From: Streptomyces spinosus
Lineage (GTDB): Bacteria; Actinomycetota; Actinomycetes; Streptomycetales; Streptomycetaceae
Assembly (NCBI RefSeq): GCF_020400655.1
Contig: NZ_JAINRC010000001.1
Span: forward strand, 868,001-932,000
Reading direction: 5' to 3'
DNA length: 64,000 nt
A program made the translations under genes and the position numbers. Each line of letters begins with the position of its first letter. The first letter of the stretch is position 1. The notes below the pieces were generated by a model, which was given only the letters and a program-made list of their open reading frames with translations, did no database searches and had not been told where the DNA came from. This document shows positions 17,387-25,872 of this stretch, in pieces.

Positions 17387-18256
17387 TCAGCCGAACGCGT
17401 GAGCCAGCCACTCGGCGTCGAACTCGCCCTCGGCGACGATCACGGCGGGGCCGGTCATCTCGATCTCGCCGTCCGGCCGCTCGGTGATGACGAGGCGTCC
17501 GCCGGGCACGTCGACGGTGTAGGTCGCCGGGGTGCCGGTGGCGGCCGGGTCGGTGCCGTCCCGCCGGGCGGCGGCCACGGCGACGGCACACGCGCCCGTG
17601 CCGCACGAGCGGGTTTCGCCGGAGCCGCGCTCGTGCACGCGCATGGCGACGTGGCGGGGGCCGCGGTCGACCACGAACTCGACGTTCACACCGTCGGGGT
17701 AGGTGGCCGCCGGGCTGACCGGCGGCGCGGTGTACAGGTCGCCGGCGTGCGCCAGGTCGGCCACGAAGGCCACCGCGTGCGGGTTGCCCATGTTCACGTT
17801 GCGCGCGGGCCAGCTGTGCTCACCGACGGTGACCGTGACGTCTCCCTCGGGGAGGCGGGCGCGGCCCATGCCGACGGTGATGTCGCCGTCCTTGGCGATG
17901 TGGACGCTCTTCACGCCCGCGCGCGTGGCGATCGTGAGGTCCCCTTCGGCGACGTGTCCGGCGTGCTGCAGGTAGCGCGCGAACACACGGACGCCGTTGC
18001 CGCACATCTCGGCGACCGAGCCGTCGCCGTTGCGGTAGTCCATGAACCACTCAGCCTCGTCGGCCATGCCTCGCGCCTCCGGGTGAGCCGCGGACCGCAC
18101 GACGTGCAGCACGCCGTCGCCACCGAGGCCCGCCCGGCGGTCGCACAGGGCGGCGACGGCGGCCGGGGACAGCTCGAGGGCGTTGTCGGGGTCCGGGACG
18201 ATCACGAAGTCGTTCTCGGTGCCGTGCCCCTTGAGGAAGGCGATCCGTGTGCTCAT
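17387..18256 (-). CDS. dapF: Diaminopimelate epimerase
   Basis: Interconverts LL- and meso-diaminopimelate for lysine and peptidoglycan synthesis. 289 residues. The two catalytic cysteines lie in MCGNGVRVFARYL and SCGTGACAVAVAAA; the N-terminal KGHGTENDFVI is the family signature. The -10-like TACGAT (minus strand, 18268 to 18263) ends six bases before the ATG, so the transcript is probably leaderless. Separated from rshA by 187 bp. Confidence 0.96.
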   Translation of the reverse strand: MSTRIAFLKGHGTENDFVIVPDPDNALELSPAAVAALCDRRAGLGGDGVLHVVRSAAHPEARGMADEAEWFMDYRNGDGSVAEMCGNGVRVFARYLQHAGHVAEGDLTIATRAGVKSVHIAKDGDITVGMGRARLPEGDVTVTVGEHSWPARNVNMGNPHAVAFVADLAHAGDLYTAPPVSPAATYPDGVNVEFVVDRGPRHVAMRVHERGSGETRSCGTGACAVAVAAARRDGTDPAATGTPATYTVDVPGGRLVITERPDGEIEMTGPAVIVAEGEFDAEWLAHAFG

Positions 18257-18322
18257 CCCTCGATCGTACGGGGTAGGTGGGACCGTGCCCTTGGCGGCGG
18301 GCCTGGCTTGCCTTGCTTGGCT

Positions 18323-19009
18323 CTAGCGCAGGCGGGCTACGCGCCACACCGCGAGCACGACGACCACGACCACCAGGAGCGCGTACCCGAGAACGACCCG
18401 CCAGTCGGGGCGGCGGCCGGAGCCGCGCGGGGGCAGGCCGGGCCAGGTGTAGCCCACCCGGCGGGCGGCCATCATGCCCCAGCCCGCCGCGCAGGAGCAG
18501 ATCAGCAGACCGAGCATGGCGATGACCGCGCCGCTGTCGCCGAAGTCGAAGGCGAGCGGGAAGGCGAACATCAGGGAGCCGACGGCGGCCAGGCCCACGA
18601 TGGGGGCGAGCTGCCAGATGCGCAGCCGGCGCTGCGGGCGCAGCTCGACCTCGACCTCCGGTCCGCCCGGGTACATCTCCTCGGGCGCCGGCCCGTCGGC
18701 GGTCACCCCGCCCACGATGTCGTCGGGCCCGTCATCGGCCAGAGGGTCCTCGGGGAGGCGGTCGCCGGAGAGACCACCGGCCCCGGACAGCCGGTCGTCG
18801 GCGAGGGTGATCTCCGTCAGGCGGTCCTCACCGAGGCCGTCGTCGGAGGCGGCGGCGTCGAGCAGGCCGCCGTCGCGCGCGCTGCCGTCGGCGCGCCCGT
18901 TCACCCGTGGACGGTCTCCACCAGGGTCCGGACCGCTCCGGCCCGGCTCGTCACTCTCTGTGGTGACGTGCTCGGCACTTCGTGCGGTGTCGCGAGGGCC
19001 GGCCTCCAT
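18323..19009 (-). CDS. Acidic-N-terminus integral membrane protein of unknown function
   Basis: I do not recognise a functional family. The ATG at 19009 is chosen because gggagg lies at proper distance; TTG and GTG codons a few residues upstream are less well placed. The first ~115 residues are acidic and disordered-looking (many Asp/Gly). Three hydrophobic segments follow (around APIVGLAAVGSLMFAFPLAF, AVIAMLGLLICSCAAGWGMM and VVLGYALLVVVVVVLAVW), ending in a short basic tail. 228 residues. It sits between dapF and miaA, a conserved position in Streptomyces. Confidence 0.75.
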   Translation of the reverse strand: MEAGPRDTARSAEHVTTESDEPGRSGPDPGGDRPRVNGRADGSARDGGLLDAAASDDGLGEDRLTEITLADDRLSGAGGLSGDRLPEDPLADDGPDDIVGGVTADGPAPEEMYPGGPEVEVELRPQRRLRIWQLAPIVGLAAVGSLMFAFPLAFDFGDSGAVIAMLGLLICSCAAGWGMMAARRVGYTWPGLPPRGSGRRPDWRVVLGYALLVVVVVVLAVWRVARLR

Positions 19010-19116
19010 CGCCACGCGCCCTCCCAACTAGGCTCCACTTGGTCGATCGAAGCTCGATGATGGCACGGCGCCCGAGGCCGCGATGACCGGCGGCGCATCC
19101 CGATGCCATGACGTGA

Positions 19117-20055
19117 TCAGGCTGTGACCGGTCGTTCGACCAACGCCAGGGCCTGCCGCGGAAGTTCCCGGCGATCCACCGCGGCCCCGCTCAACCAGTG
19201 CACCCGGGGATCGCGCCTGAACCACGAATCCTGCCGGCGCGCGAAGCGCTTGGTGGCACGGACGGTCTCGGCCCGCGCTTCCGCTTCGGTGCACTCCCCG
19301 GCGAGTGCCGCCAGCACCTGCTGGTAGCCGAGCGCGCGCGATGCCGTGCGCCCCTCGCGCAGGCCCTGCGCCTCCAGTGCGCGCACCTCCGCCACGAGCC
19401 CCGCCTCCCACATGCGGTCGACGCGCCGCGCGATGCGGTCGTCCAATTCCGGACGGGCTACGTCGACACCGATCTGGACGGTGTCGTAGACGGAGTCGTG
19501 ACCGGGCAGGTTGGCCGTGAAGGGCTGCCCGGTGATCTCGATCACTTCCAGGGCGCGGACGATACGGCGGCCGTTGCTCGGCAGGATCGCGCGGGCGGCC
19601 TCGGGGTCGGCGGCGGCCAGCCGGGCGTGCAGCGCGCCCGAACCGCGCAGCGCCAGTTCCTCCTCCAGGCGGGCCCGGACCTCCGGGTCGGTGCCGGGGA
19701 ACTCCAGATTGTCGACGGCGCCGCGGACGTACAGGCCGGAGCCGCCCACGAGGATGGGCCAGCGGCCCTCGGCGAGCAGTGCGTCGATCCGCGCGCGGGC
19801 CAGCCTCTGGTACTCGGCGACCGACGCGGTGACCGTCACGTCCCAGATGTCCAGCAGGTGGTGCGGGACGCCGCCGCGCTCCTCGCGCGTCAGCTTGGCG
19901 GTTCCGATGTCCATCCCTCGGTACAGCTGCATGGAGTCGGCGTTGACGATCTCGCCGCCGAGCCGCTGGGCCAGGAAGACGCCGAGATCGGACTTTCCGG
20001 CCGCGGTGGGACCGACGACGGCGATGACGCGGGGGGCGGGGGGTGCACTGCTCAC
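19117..20055 (-). CDS. miaA: tRNA dimethylallyltransferase
   Basis: Transfers the dimethylallyl group from DMAPP to N6 of adenine 37 in tRNAs reading codons that start with U. The P-loop is VVGPTAAGKSDL near residue 12; NADSMQLYRGMDIGTAK and LPSNGRRIVRALEVIEITG are conserved. The GTG start (VSSAPPAPRV) at 20055 gives 312 residues, the usual size; the upstream open frame is not MiaA-like. MiaB, which modifies the same base, is encoded at 21937-23466 on the same strand. Confidence 0.96.
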   Translation of the reverse strand: MSSAPPAPRVIAVVGPTAAGKSDLGVFLAQRLGGEIVNADSMQLYRGMDIGTAKLTREERGGVPHHLLDIWDVTVTASVAEYQRLARARIDALLAEGRWPILVGGSGLYVRGAVDNLEFPGTDPEVRARLEEELALRGSGALHARLAAADPEAARAILPSNGRRIVRALEVIEITGQPFTANLPGHDSVYDTVQIGVDVARPELDDRIARRVDRMWEAGLVAEVRALEAQGLREGRTASRALGYQQVLAALAGECTEAEARAETVRATKRFARRQDSWFRRDPRVHWLSGAAVDRRELPRQALALVERPVTA

Positions 20056-20236
20056 CGCACCAGTCTCGCAAACCTCTCGGTGGGGTCTCGAACGAGTTAC
20101 GTGACGGCGTGCGTCCCGGTTCGTTGCCCGTGCGAGGTGCCGCCCGCCGGGCTGCCGGGGCGGTGACCCGGGCGGCGCAACCTTACGCACCGGGTGACGC
20201 GGGAATTCGCCCGCACGAGTACCGTATGGAGTGGAT

Positions 20237-20521
20237 ATGGGCGTGTTTGCACGGCTTCTCGGCCGATCGAAGGCGGGTCGGGAGGCGTCGGCCACGGCGG
20301 CGCGTGCCGGTACGGAGCCGGAGGCGGCCGAGGCGGAGGCGGCCGGGGCGACGGGAACCGGGCCGGCGGAGGCGACGGACGCGTCCGGTGACGGGCACGG
20401 AGACGGGGCCGTGCGCTCGGACTCCGGCACGGACGACGCGTCCGAGGGTGCCGGGATCCCCCGGCAGCAGTCCGCGGGCGAGGCCGTCGACAGCGAGGCC
20501 GGCGACAACGCCCGCAGGTAA
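20237..20521 (+). CDS. Small acidic hypothetical protein
   Basis: 94 residues. The ATG follows ggag by five bases. MGVFARLLGRSKAGREAS is followed by an Ala/Glu/Gly/Asp-rich, probably disordered tail ending DSEAGDNARR. No domain is recognised. 24 bp upstream of and co-directional with the MT0933-like gene, so probably one transcript. A GTG two codons upstream is an alternative start. Confidence 0.6.
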   Translation: MGVFARLLGRSKAGREASATAARAGTEPEAAEAEAAGATGTGPAEATDASGDGHGDGAVRSDSGTDDASEGAGIPRQQSAGEAVDSEAGDNARR

Positions 20522-20545
20522 CTGTCCCGCGAGGGAAGGTGGACC

Positions 20546-20833
20546 ATGGGTCTGATGGACAACATGAAGGCCAAGCTGGGCCCGGCCAAGGACAAGGTGT
20601 CGGACCTCGCGCGGCAGCACGGGGACAAGGTCCAGCACGGGATCGACAAGGCCGCGAAGGCCGTCGACGAGCGGACCAAGGGCAAGTACAGCGACAAGAT
20701 CCACGCGGGCACGGGCAAGGCCAAGGAGGCGATGGACCGCCTCGCGCACAAGGGCGGCCCCGACGCGGCGCCCCACGACCCGATGACCCCGACCCGTCCG
20801 GCCCCTCCGGAGGGCCCGCCACCGGCTTCCTGA
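20546..20833 (+). CDS. MT0933-like antitoxin-family small protein
   Basis: 95 residues, preceded by gggaagg. MGLMDNMKAKLGPAKDKVSD and the lysine-rich helix with ...DKVQHGIDKAAKAVDE match the Rv0909/MT0933 antitoxin family of actinobacteria, many of whose members have no recognisable toxin. None is adjacent here either. The C-terminus is Pro-rich. Probably a cytoplasmic, helical, basic protein; an actual antitoxin role is unproven. Confidence 0.7.
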   Translation: MGLMDNMKAKLGPAKDKVSDLARQHGDKVQHGIDKAAKAVDERTKGKYSDKIHAGTGKAKEAMDRLAHKGGPDAAPHDPMTPTRPAPPEGPPPAS

Positions 20834-20858
20834 CGAGCCGACGGTCGTCCTGGTGACC

Positions 20859-20903
20859 GCGCGCCCGGGGCGCCTCGTGATCCGCGGGGCGCCCCGGGCG
20901 CGC
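20859..20903 (+). terminator. Hairpin terminator after the MT0933-like gene
   Basis: A perfect 16-bp stem gcgcgcccggggcgcc (20859-20874) pairs with 20888-20903, loop 13 nt, 26 bp beyond the stop codon. Confidence 0.8.
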
Positions 20904-21079
20904 GCTGTGCTCCAAGGGCGCCGAGAGCGCCGGCAGCCGGGTTCCTCCACCCGCTCATGCGGCGGCACAGAAAGCAGCAGAAGCGCGGATCGGCACCGCG
21001 CGGCAGCACGGCGTACATCCGACACGCCCCCACGCGCGCGTGCGGCAGCCGTACGGCCGGCCGGCCGCCGGCGGCGGGC

Positions 21080-21793
21080 TCAGGACCAGGTGGCGACCAT
21101 GTACCCCACGCCGTACGGCGCGTCCTCGTACAGCAGTGCCCCGGTGAGGTCCGCGTTCTCGGCCGCGCCTGCCAGGATCTGCCAGGGAGCGCGGCCCGCG
21201 GCCTTCAGTTCGTGCGCCAGGGCCGGGTCCAGTGCCCGCAGGGCGGCCAGGTCCGCGGCGCCGAGCGCCCGGGCGGCCTCCGCGTCGAAGGGTGCCGCCC
21301 GCTCGTCCAGGTAACCCGGCGCCTTGAGCGAGCGGCAGGCGCTGCCGTCCCCCATCACCAGCAGGGCCACCCGCCCGGCCCGGCCGGCCAGCTCCCGTCC
21401 GGTCTCGGCGCACCGCCGCGGCTCCAGCGTGTCCGCGACGCCGAGCCCCTCGACCGGGGCAGCGGACCAGCCGGTCCGCTCCAGCAGCCAGGCGCCGACG
21501 GCAAGGGAGGTCGGCAGGCGGCGCTGCCGGGCGGGGCCGCCGGCGGGCCCCAGGCGCACCTCCAGGTCGACCCCGAATCCGCGGAAGGTGCCCGGGGTGC
21601 CCTGCGGGAACGGGCCGCGTCCGCCCTCCTCGGCGGTGCCGAGGACCACCAGCAGGTCGGGGCGGGCGGCGGCGAGCACGCCGAGCGCGTCCGTGCAGGC
21701 GGCGCGGGCGGTGTCCAGCTCTGGTGCGGCACCCGCCGCGACCTCGGGCACGAGCAGCGGTGGGCAGGGGCAGACTGCGGCGGCGACAAGCAT
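21080..21793 (-). CDS. Class III extradiol dioxygenase (LigB/MEMO)-like protein
   Basis: 237 residues with the fold signature of the class III extradiol dioxygenase B-subunit family: MLVAAAVCPCPPLLVPEV at the N-terminus, DLLVVLGTAEEGG and ALLVMGDGSACRS in the core, ENADLTGALLYEDAPYGVGYMV at the C-terminus. Members are widespread in actinobacteria without an assigned substrate. The usual His/Glu iron ligands are not obvious, so catalysis is uncertain. A TACGCT -10-like element ends seven bases before the ATG, suggesting a leaderless mRNA. Located between miaB and miaA. Confidence 0.75.
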   Translation of the reverse strand: MLVAAAVCPCPPLLVPEVAAGAAPELDTARAACTDALGVLAAARPDLLVVLGTAEEGGRGPFPQGTPGTFRGFGVDLEVRLGPAGGPARQRRLPTSLAVGAWLLERTGWSAAPVEGLGVADTLEPRRCAETGRELAGRAGRVALLVMGDGSACRSLKAPGYLDERAAPFDAEAARALGAADLAALRALDPALAHELKAAGRAPWQILAGAAENADLTGALLYEDAPYGVGYMVATWS

Positions 21794-21914
21794 GATCGGC
21801 AGCGTAACCCCGCGAGCGGAGCGCGTCTCACTCCTCGACCAGCACGTCCGTCAGGTCGATCACCGTCAGGACGAGCACGACGAGCTTGCCGTCGCTGATC
21901 ACGTACTCGACGAA

Positions 21915-21938
21915 GAGGTTGCGGGAGAGCGCAACCTC
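21915..21938 (-). terminator. Hairpin overlapping the miaB stop codon
   Basis: The perfect 9-bp stem gaggttgcg / cgcaacctc with a 6-nt loop begins at the miaB stop (21937-21939). Followed on the minus strand by TTCGTCG, so it is a moderate terminator candidate. Confidence 0.55.
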
Positions 21939-23466
21939 AGTCGCAGCCGCAGGCGCTTCCCGTGGCCGCCGGCAGCGGTGCCGGGACGCCGATCTTGGGC
22001 AGGCCGAGCATGACACCCGCCGGCTTGGCGGCCGCCGCGGCGGTGCGCTTCTCCCAGGCGTCTCCCGCGCGCGTGCGGCGCACCCCGAGGACGGGGCCCT
22101 CGGCGAGGAGGTGGTGGGGGGCGGCGTAGGTGACCTCGACGGTGACGACGTCGCCGGGGCGCACCTCCTGGTCCGGCTTGGTGAAGTGCACGAGGCGGTT
22201 GTCGGGGGCACGGCCGGAGAGACGGTGGGTGGCGCCGTCCTTGCGGCCCTCGCCCTCCGCGACCATCAGCTCCAGCGTGCGGCCGACCTGCTTCTTGTTC
22301 TCCTCCCAGGAGATCTCCTCCTGCAGGGCGACCAGCCGCTCGTAGCGCGCCTGGACGACCTCCTTGGGGATCTGGTTCTCCATGGTCGCGGCGGGCGTGC
22401 CGGGACGCTTGGAGTACTGGAAGGTGAAGGCCTGCGCGAAGCGGGCCTCGCGGACGACGTGCAGCGTCTGCTCGAAGTCCTCCTCGGTCTCGCCGGGGAA
22501 GCCCACGATGATGTCGGTGGTGATCGCGGCGTGCGGGATGGCCACCCGCACCTTCTCGATGATCCCCAGGTAGCGGTCCTGGCGGTAGGAGCGGCGCATC
22601 GCCTTCAGGACCGTGTCCGAGCCGGACTGGAGCGGCATGTGCAGCTGCGGCATGACGTTCGGCGTCTCGGCCATGGCGGCGATGACGTCGTCGGTGAAGT
22701 CGCGCGGGTGGGGGGAGGTGAAGCGGACCCGCTCCAGGCCCTCGATGCTCCCGCAGGCGCGCAGCAGCTTGCTGAAGGCCTCGCGGTCGCCGATGTCGGA
22801 GCCGTAGGCGTTGACGTTCTGGCCGAGCAGGGTGATCTCGGAGACGCCCTCGCCGACGAGTGCCTCGATCTCGGCGAGGATGTCGCCGGGACGGCGGTCC
22901 TTCTCCTTGCCGCGCAGGGCCGGGACGATGCAGAAGGTGCACGTGTTGTTGCAGCCGACGGAGATCGACACCCAGGCCGCGTACGCACTCTCACGGCGGG
23001 TCGGCAGCGTGGAGGGGAAGGCCTCCAGGGACTCGGCGATCTCGACCTGCGCCTCCTCCTGGACGCGGGCGCGCTCCAGCAGGACCGGCAGCTTGCCGAT
23101 GTTGTGCGTGCCGAAGACGACGTCCACCCAGGGCGCCTTCTTCACGATGGTGTCCCGGTCCTTCTGCGCCAGACAGCCGCCGACCGCGATCTGCATGCCG
23201 GGGCGCGAGGCCTTCCTCGGCGCGAGCCGGCCCAGGTTGCCGTAGAGCCGGTTGTCGGCGTTCTCCCGGACCGCGCAGGTGTTGAAGACGACGACGTCGG
23301 CGTCACCGTCCGAGCCCTCGGGGGCCCGCACATACCCGGCATCCTCGAGCAGCCCGGCCAATCGCTCGGAGTCGTGGACGTTCATCTGGCACCCGTAGGT
23401 GCGGATTTCGTAACTCTTGGATCCTTGAACGTCCACTGCCGGGCTCCGGTCGCTGCTGCTGGTCAT
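21937..23466 (-). CDS. miaB: tRNA-2-methylthio-N6-dimethylallyladenosine synthase
   Basis: Radical SAM methylthiotransferase that adds the 2-methylthio group to i6A37 of tRNA. The N-terminal UPF0004 domain carries three cluster cysteines (TYGCQMN, FNTCAVR, VGGCLAQ). The radical SAM motif is GCNNTCTFC, and the TRAM domain lies at the C-terminus (about residues 395-465). The extra C-terminus is Ala-rich. 509 residues. A TACCCT element (23478 to 23473) ends six bases before the ATG: leaderless mRNA likely. The pathway partner MiaA lies 1.9 kb downstream. Confidence 0.96.
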   Translation of the reverse strand: MTSSSDRSPAVDVQGSKSYEIRTYGCQMNVHDSERLAGLLEDAGYVRAPEGSDGDADVVVFNTCAVRENADNRLYGNLGRLAPRKASRPGMQIAVGGCLAQKDRDTIVKKAPWVDVVFGTHNIGKLPVLLERARVQEEAQVEIAESLEAFPSTLPTRRESAYAAWVSISVGCNNTCTFCIVPALRGKEKDRRPGDILAEIEALVGEGVSEITLLGQNVNAYGSDIGDREAFSKLLRACGSIEGLERVRFTSPHPRDFTDDVIAAMAETPNVMPQLHMPLQSGSDTVLKAMRRSYRQDRYLGIIEKVRVAIPHAAITTDIIVGFPGETEEDFEQTLHVVREARFAQAFTFQYSKRPGTPAATMENQIPKEVVQARYERLVALQEEISWEENKKQVGRTLELMVAEGEGRKDGATHRLSGRAPDNRLVHFTKPDQEVRPGDVVTVEVTYAAPHHLLAEGPVLGVRRTRAGDAWEKRTAAAAAKPAGVMLGLPKIGVPAPLPAATGSACGCD

Positions 23467-23812
23467 GCGTCAAGGGTAGGCGGTCCCGGAGGGGGCGACG
23501 GCTGCCCTGCCGCCCGGCGGTCCCGGGCCCGGTCTCCCGGGGGTTTCGGCGGGCTGTCCGCGACGAGTCCCCGCGGCGCCGGTCCCGGCGGAGCCCGTCC
23601 GCGCGGGACCGCCGGTCCGGGAGCTGCGCCGGTTCCGGCGAGCCCGTCCGCGCGGGACCGCCGGTCCGGGAGCCCGCCGGGCGCGGCAGAAGGTTTACGC
23701 CAAAGGGCGACCGAATTTCCGGGCAGGCGTGTGCAAGAGGACGCACGACCTGCTTAGGTGTGAGCCACAGTTTGTCCGCTGGTGACGGGAAGTGCTTTCT
23801 CGCCCGAACGGG
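23467..23812. other. Intergenic region with a ~48-bp tandem duplication
   Basis: Upstream region of miaB on one side and of the ImmA/IrrE-like gene on the other. It contains the direct repeat listed separately (23576-23672), and no gene-like open frame. No clear promoter is seen for the plus-strand gene. Confidence 0.5.
23576..23672. repeat. Tandem duplication, two ~47-48-bp copies
   Basis: gcgccggtcccggcgg... (23576-23623) recurs at 23626-23672 with one substitution and one indel; the last 32 bases of each copy (23592-23623 and 23641-23672) are identical. Each copy contains self-complementary gcgggaccgcc/ccggtccggg stretches that can form hairpins. Confidence 0.85.
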
Positions 23813-24346
23813 GTGACACGGCAGGTGAGGAGAACGGGCGAGTACACCGCGCTACGGCGCCGCTGCACCGCGATCCTGCGCGATCTCGGGGTGCCGCGGT
23901 CGCTGTCCCTGGAGGCGGTCCGGGAACGGGTGGAGGAACTCCGGGGCCGTCCCCTCGTGCTGAGGGAGCTGCCGGAGGAGGTGGCGGCCGCCGGAGCCTG
24001 CGGCCTCTGGATGGCCACCGACAAGGCCGACTACGTCTTCTACGAGGCCCGGACCGCACCGCTGCACCGGGAGCACATCATCCTCCATGAGATCGGCCAC
24101 GTGCTGTGCGACCACCACAGGAGCCTCACGGAGGACGGCGAGCAGCCGCCCGGTGACCTCCTGGTCGGGCTGCAGCCGCAGCGCGTCACCCGGTTCAGGG
24201 CCAGGACCAGTTACACGAACACCGAGGAGCAGGAGGCCGAGATGATCGCCACCCTGATCCAGAGCGCCGGGACCGCGGGGCGGGAGGCCGGGCCCCTGGG
24301 CCGGCTCGGCGCGTTCCTCGGGGTGACGGCCGGCGCCGGTGAATGA
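23813..24346 (+). CDS. ImmA/IrrE-family metallopeptidase-like protein
   Basis: 177 residues. The zinc protease motif HEIGH lies in IILHEIGHVLCDHH, with acidic residues downstream (EEQEAEMIATLIQ) that fit the second half of the ImmA/IrrE site. These proteases usually cleave or modulate a repressor encoded beside them; none (no XRE gene) is adjacent here. The following gene overlaps by 8 bp and is a multi-spanning membrane protein of the MAB_1171c type, a pairing I know from many actinobacteria. The start is uncertain: GTG codons at 23792, 23813 and 23825 are in frame. Confidence 0.78.
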   Translation: MTRQVRRTGEYTALRRRCTAILRDLGVPRSLSLEAVRERVEELRGRPLVLRELPEEVAAAGACGLWMATDKADYVFYEARTAPLHREHIILHEIGHVLCDHHRSLTEDGEQPPGDLLVGLQPQRVTRFRARTSYTNTEEQEAEMIATLIQSAGTAGREAGPLGRLGAFLGVTAGAGE

Positions 24347-25487
24347 GCTGGCGGCCCGCGCCGGACTCGCCGGCGTCCTCGCCCTGTGGTGCGCCCTCGT
24401 CTGGCGGGCCCGGCCGGCACTGCGCCACTCCCAGCAGCGGGGACTCTGGCTCACCGTGCTGGCGGCGACCATCGCGATCACCCTCTTCCAGCCCGGGATC
24501 GTCGGCCCGCTCACGTCGGCCGGCCTCGACATCCACACGGTGTCCCTCGTCCGCAATCTGATCGGCGTGCTCAGCGCGGGGCTGGTCCTGCTCTTCGTGG
24601 TCGACTCCAGCGGTCCTCCGCGGCTGCGCCGCCACGTGGCCGTGGGGATGACGGCGGCCCTCGTCTCGTTGCTCGTCCTGGATCTGCTGCACATCGGCAG
24701 GGGAACGGCGTCCGCCCAGGGGCCCGCGTCGGGTGCGTCCGCCTACTGGCTGATCCTCATCGCCGCCCATCTCGCCGGTGACGCCGTCGCCGTCGTGGTC
24801 TGCTGGCGCTACAGCCTGCGGACCGCCGAGCGCGATCTCGTGTGGTCGCTGCGTCTGTTCGCGGCGGGCAGCGTGCTCGCCCTCGCCTTCTGGTCCGGCT
24901 ACCTCTGGCACCTCTACGACCGTGCCCCGCGCCTGCTCCCCTACCTGACCGTGATCATGAGTGTGCACGGCTTCCTGCGGGCGGCGTCCCTGCTGGTCCC
25001 CAGCGCGAGCGCCCTCGTACGGTCGGCCGGCGCGCTGCGGACGGTCTGGCGGCTGTGGCCGCTGTGGCGCGACCTGGTGACGGCGGTGCCCGACGTGGCC
25101 CTCGCCAGGCCGCGGCGGTCCCGGCTCCAGGAGGTGCTGTGGCCGCGCCTCCCACCAGCCTTGCAGGCACACCGGCAGACCATCGAGACGTACGACGCCC
25201 TTCTGACACTCCAGCAGTACGTGCGGCCGGACGCCTACGAGAGCGCGTACGGGTACGCCAGACGGGCGGGGGTACCGGACGACCGCCTGGCCTCCGCCGC
25301 GCTCGCCGGTGCCGTGGACCAGGCCCGGCGGGCCGTCCTCGCCGGCGTGCCGCCGGCCGATCCCCGGCCCCTGCCCGGGGTGACGCACGGCAGTACCGGG
25401 ACACTGCTCGGCATCGCCCGGATGTGGCCCGCGATGACCGGCGCTCTTCCGTGCCCCGATCGCATCCCGCCGGCCCATCGGCGCTGA
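24339..25487 (+). CDS. Multi-spanning membrane protein, MAB_1171c/DUF6545 type
   Basis: 382 residues; the GTG start overlaps the last codons of the ImmA/IrrE-like gene, so the two are translationally coupled. About seven hydrophobic segments occupy residues 5-240. A cytoplasmic helical C-terminal domain (about 250-380) includes ETYDALLTLQQYV. Members are called putative transporters or regulators without proof. The pairing suggests that the protease and the membrane protein form a sensing unit; this is inference. Confidence 0.75.
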   Translation: MNELAARAGLAGVLALWCALVWRARPALRHSQQRGLWLTVLAATIAITLFQPGIVGPLTSAGLDIHTVSLVRNLIGVLSAGLVLLFVVDSSGPPRLRRHVAVGMTAALVSLLVLDLLHIGRGTASAQGPASGASAYWLILIAAHLAGDAVAVVVCWRYSLRTAERDLVWSLRLFAAGSVLALAFWSGYLWHLYDRAPRLLPYLTVIMSVHGFLRAASLLVPSASALVRSAGALRTVWRLWPLWRDLVTAVPDVALARPRRSRLQEVLWPRLPPALQAHRQTIETYDALLTLQQYVRPDAYESAYGYARRAGVPDDRLASAALAGAVDQARRAVLAGVPPADPRPLPGVTHGSTGTLLGIARMWPAMTGALPCPDRIPPAHRR

Positions 25488-25872
25488 AGCCGGGCCGGCC
25501 GCCGGAGCCAGGCCGGCCGCCGGAGCCAGGCCGGTCGCCGGAGCGTGGCCGGCCGCCGGAGCCAGGCCGGTCGCCGGAGCGTGGCCGGACGCCGAGGCGT
25601 GGTCGACCCAGCTGAGGCCGGTCGGCCTCCCTGACGGTGGTCGGCCTCCCTGACGGTGGCCGCCCTCGCTGAACGCCGGAGCAACTTCGACGCCGGGCCG
25701 GCCTGCCGAAGGCCCGGCTCCGCCGAAGCCCGCTCAACCGCACCGAAGGCCGGCCCGGCTGCGCCAAGGCTCGCAGGCCGCGCTGAAACACCGGCCCAGC
25801 AGCGTCGACGCCTCCTCGGCCCGTTGAAAGACCGCCCGTTGAAAGACCGCCCGGCAGCGTCGAAGAGCCCGC
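25488..25872. repeat. Repeat-rich non-coding stretch with 18-, 19- and 15-bp tandem repeats
   Basis: Directly after the stop codon of the membrane-protein gene are six 18-bp units of the type agccaggccggccgccgg (25488-25595). Next comes a 19-bp unit gtcggcctccctgacggtg twice (25621-25639, 25640-25658). Then a 15-bp unit ccgttgaaagaccgc occurs twice (25821-25835, 25836-25850). No gene-like frame is present. Read-through of the membrane-protein frame is blocked by the TGA at 25485. Confidence 0.85.

Noticed and set aside
14776..17487. 903-codon plus-strand frame opposite rshA
   Set aside because: Shadow of a high-GC coding strand; no recognisable protein features.
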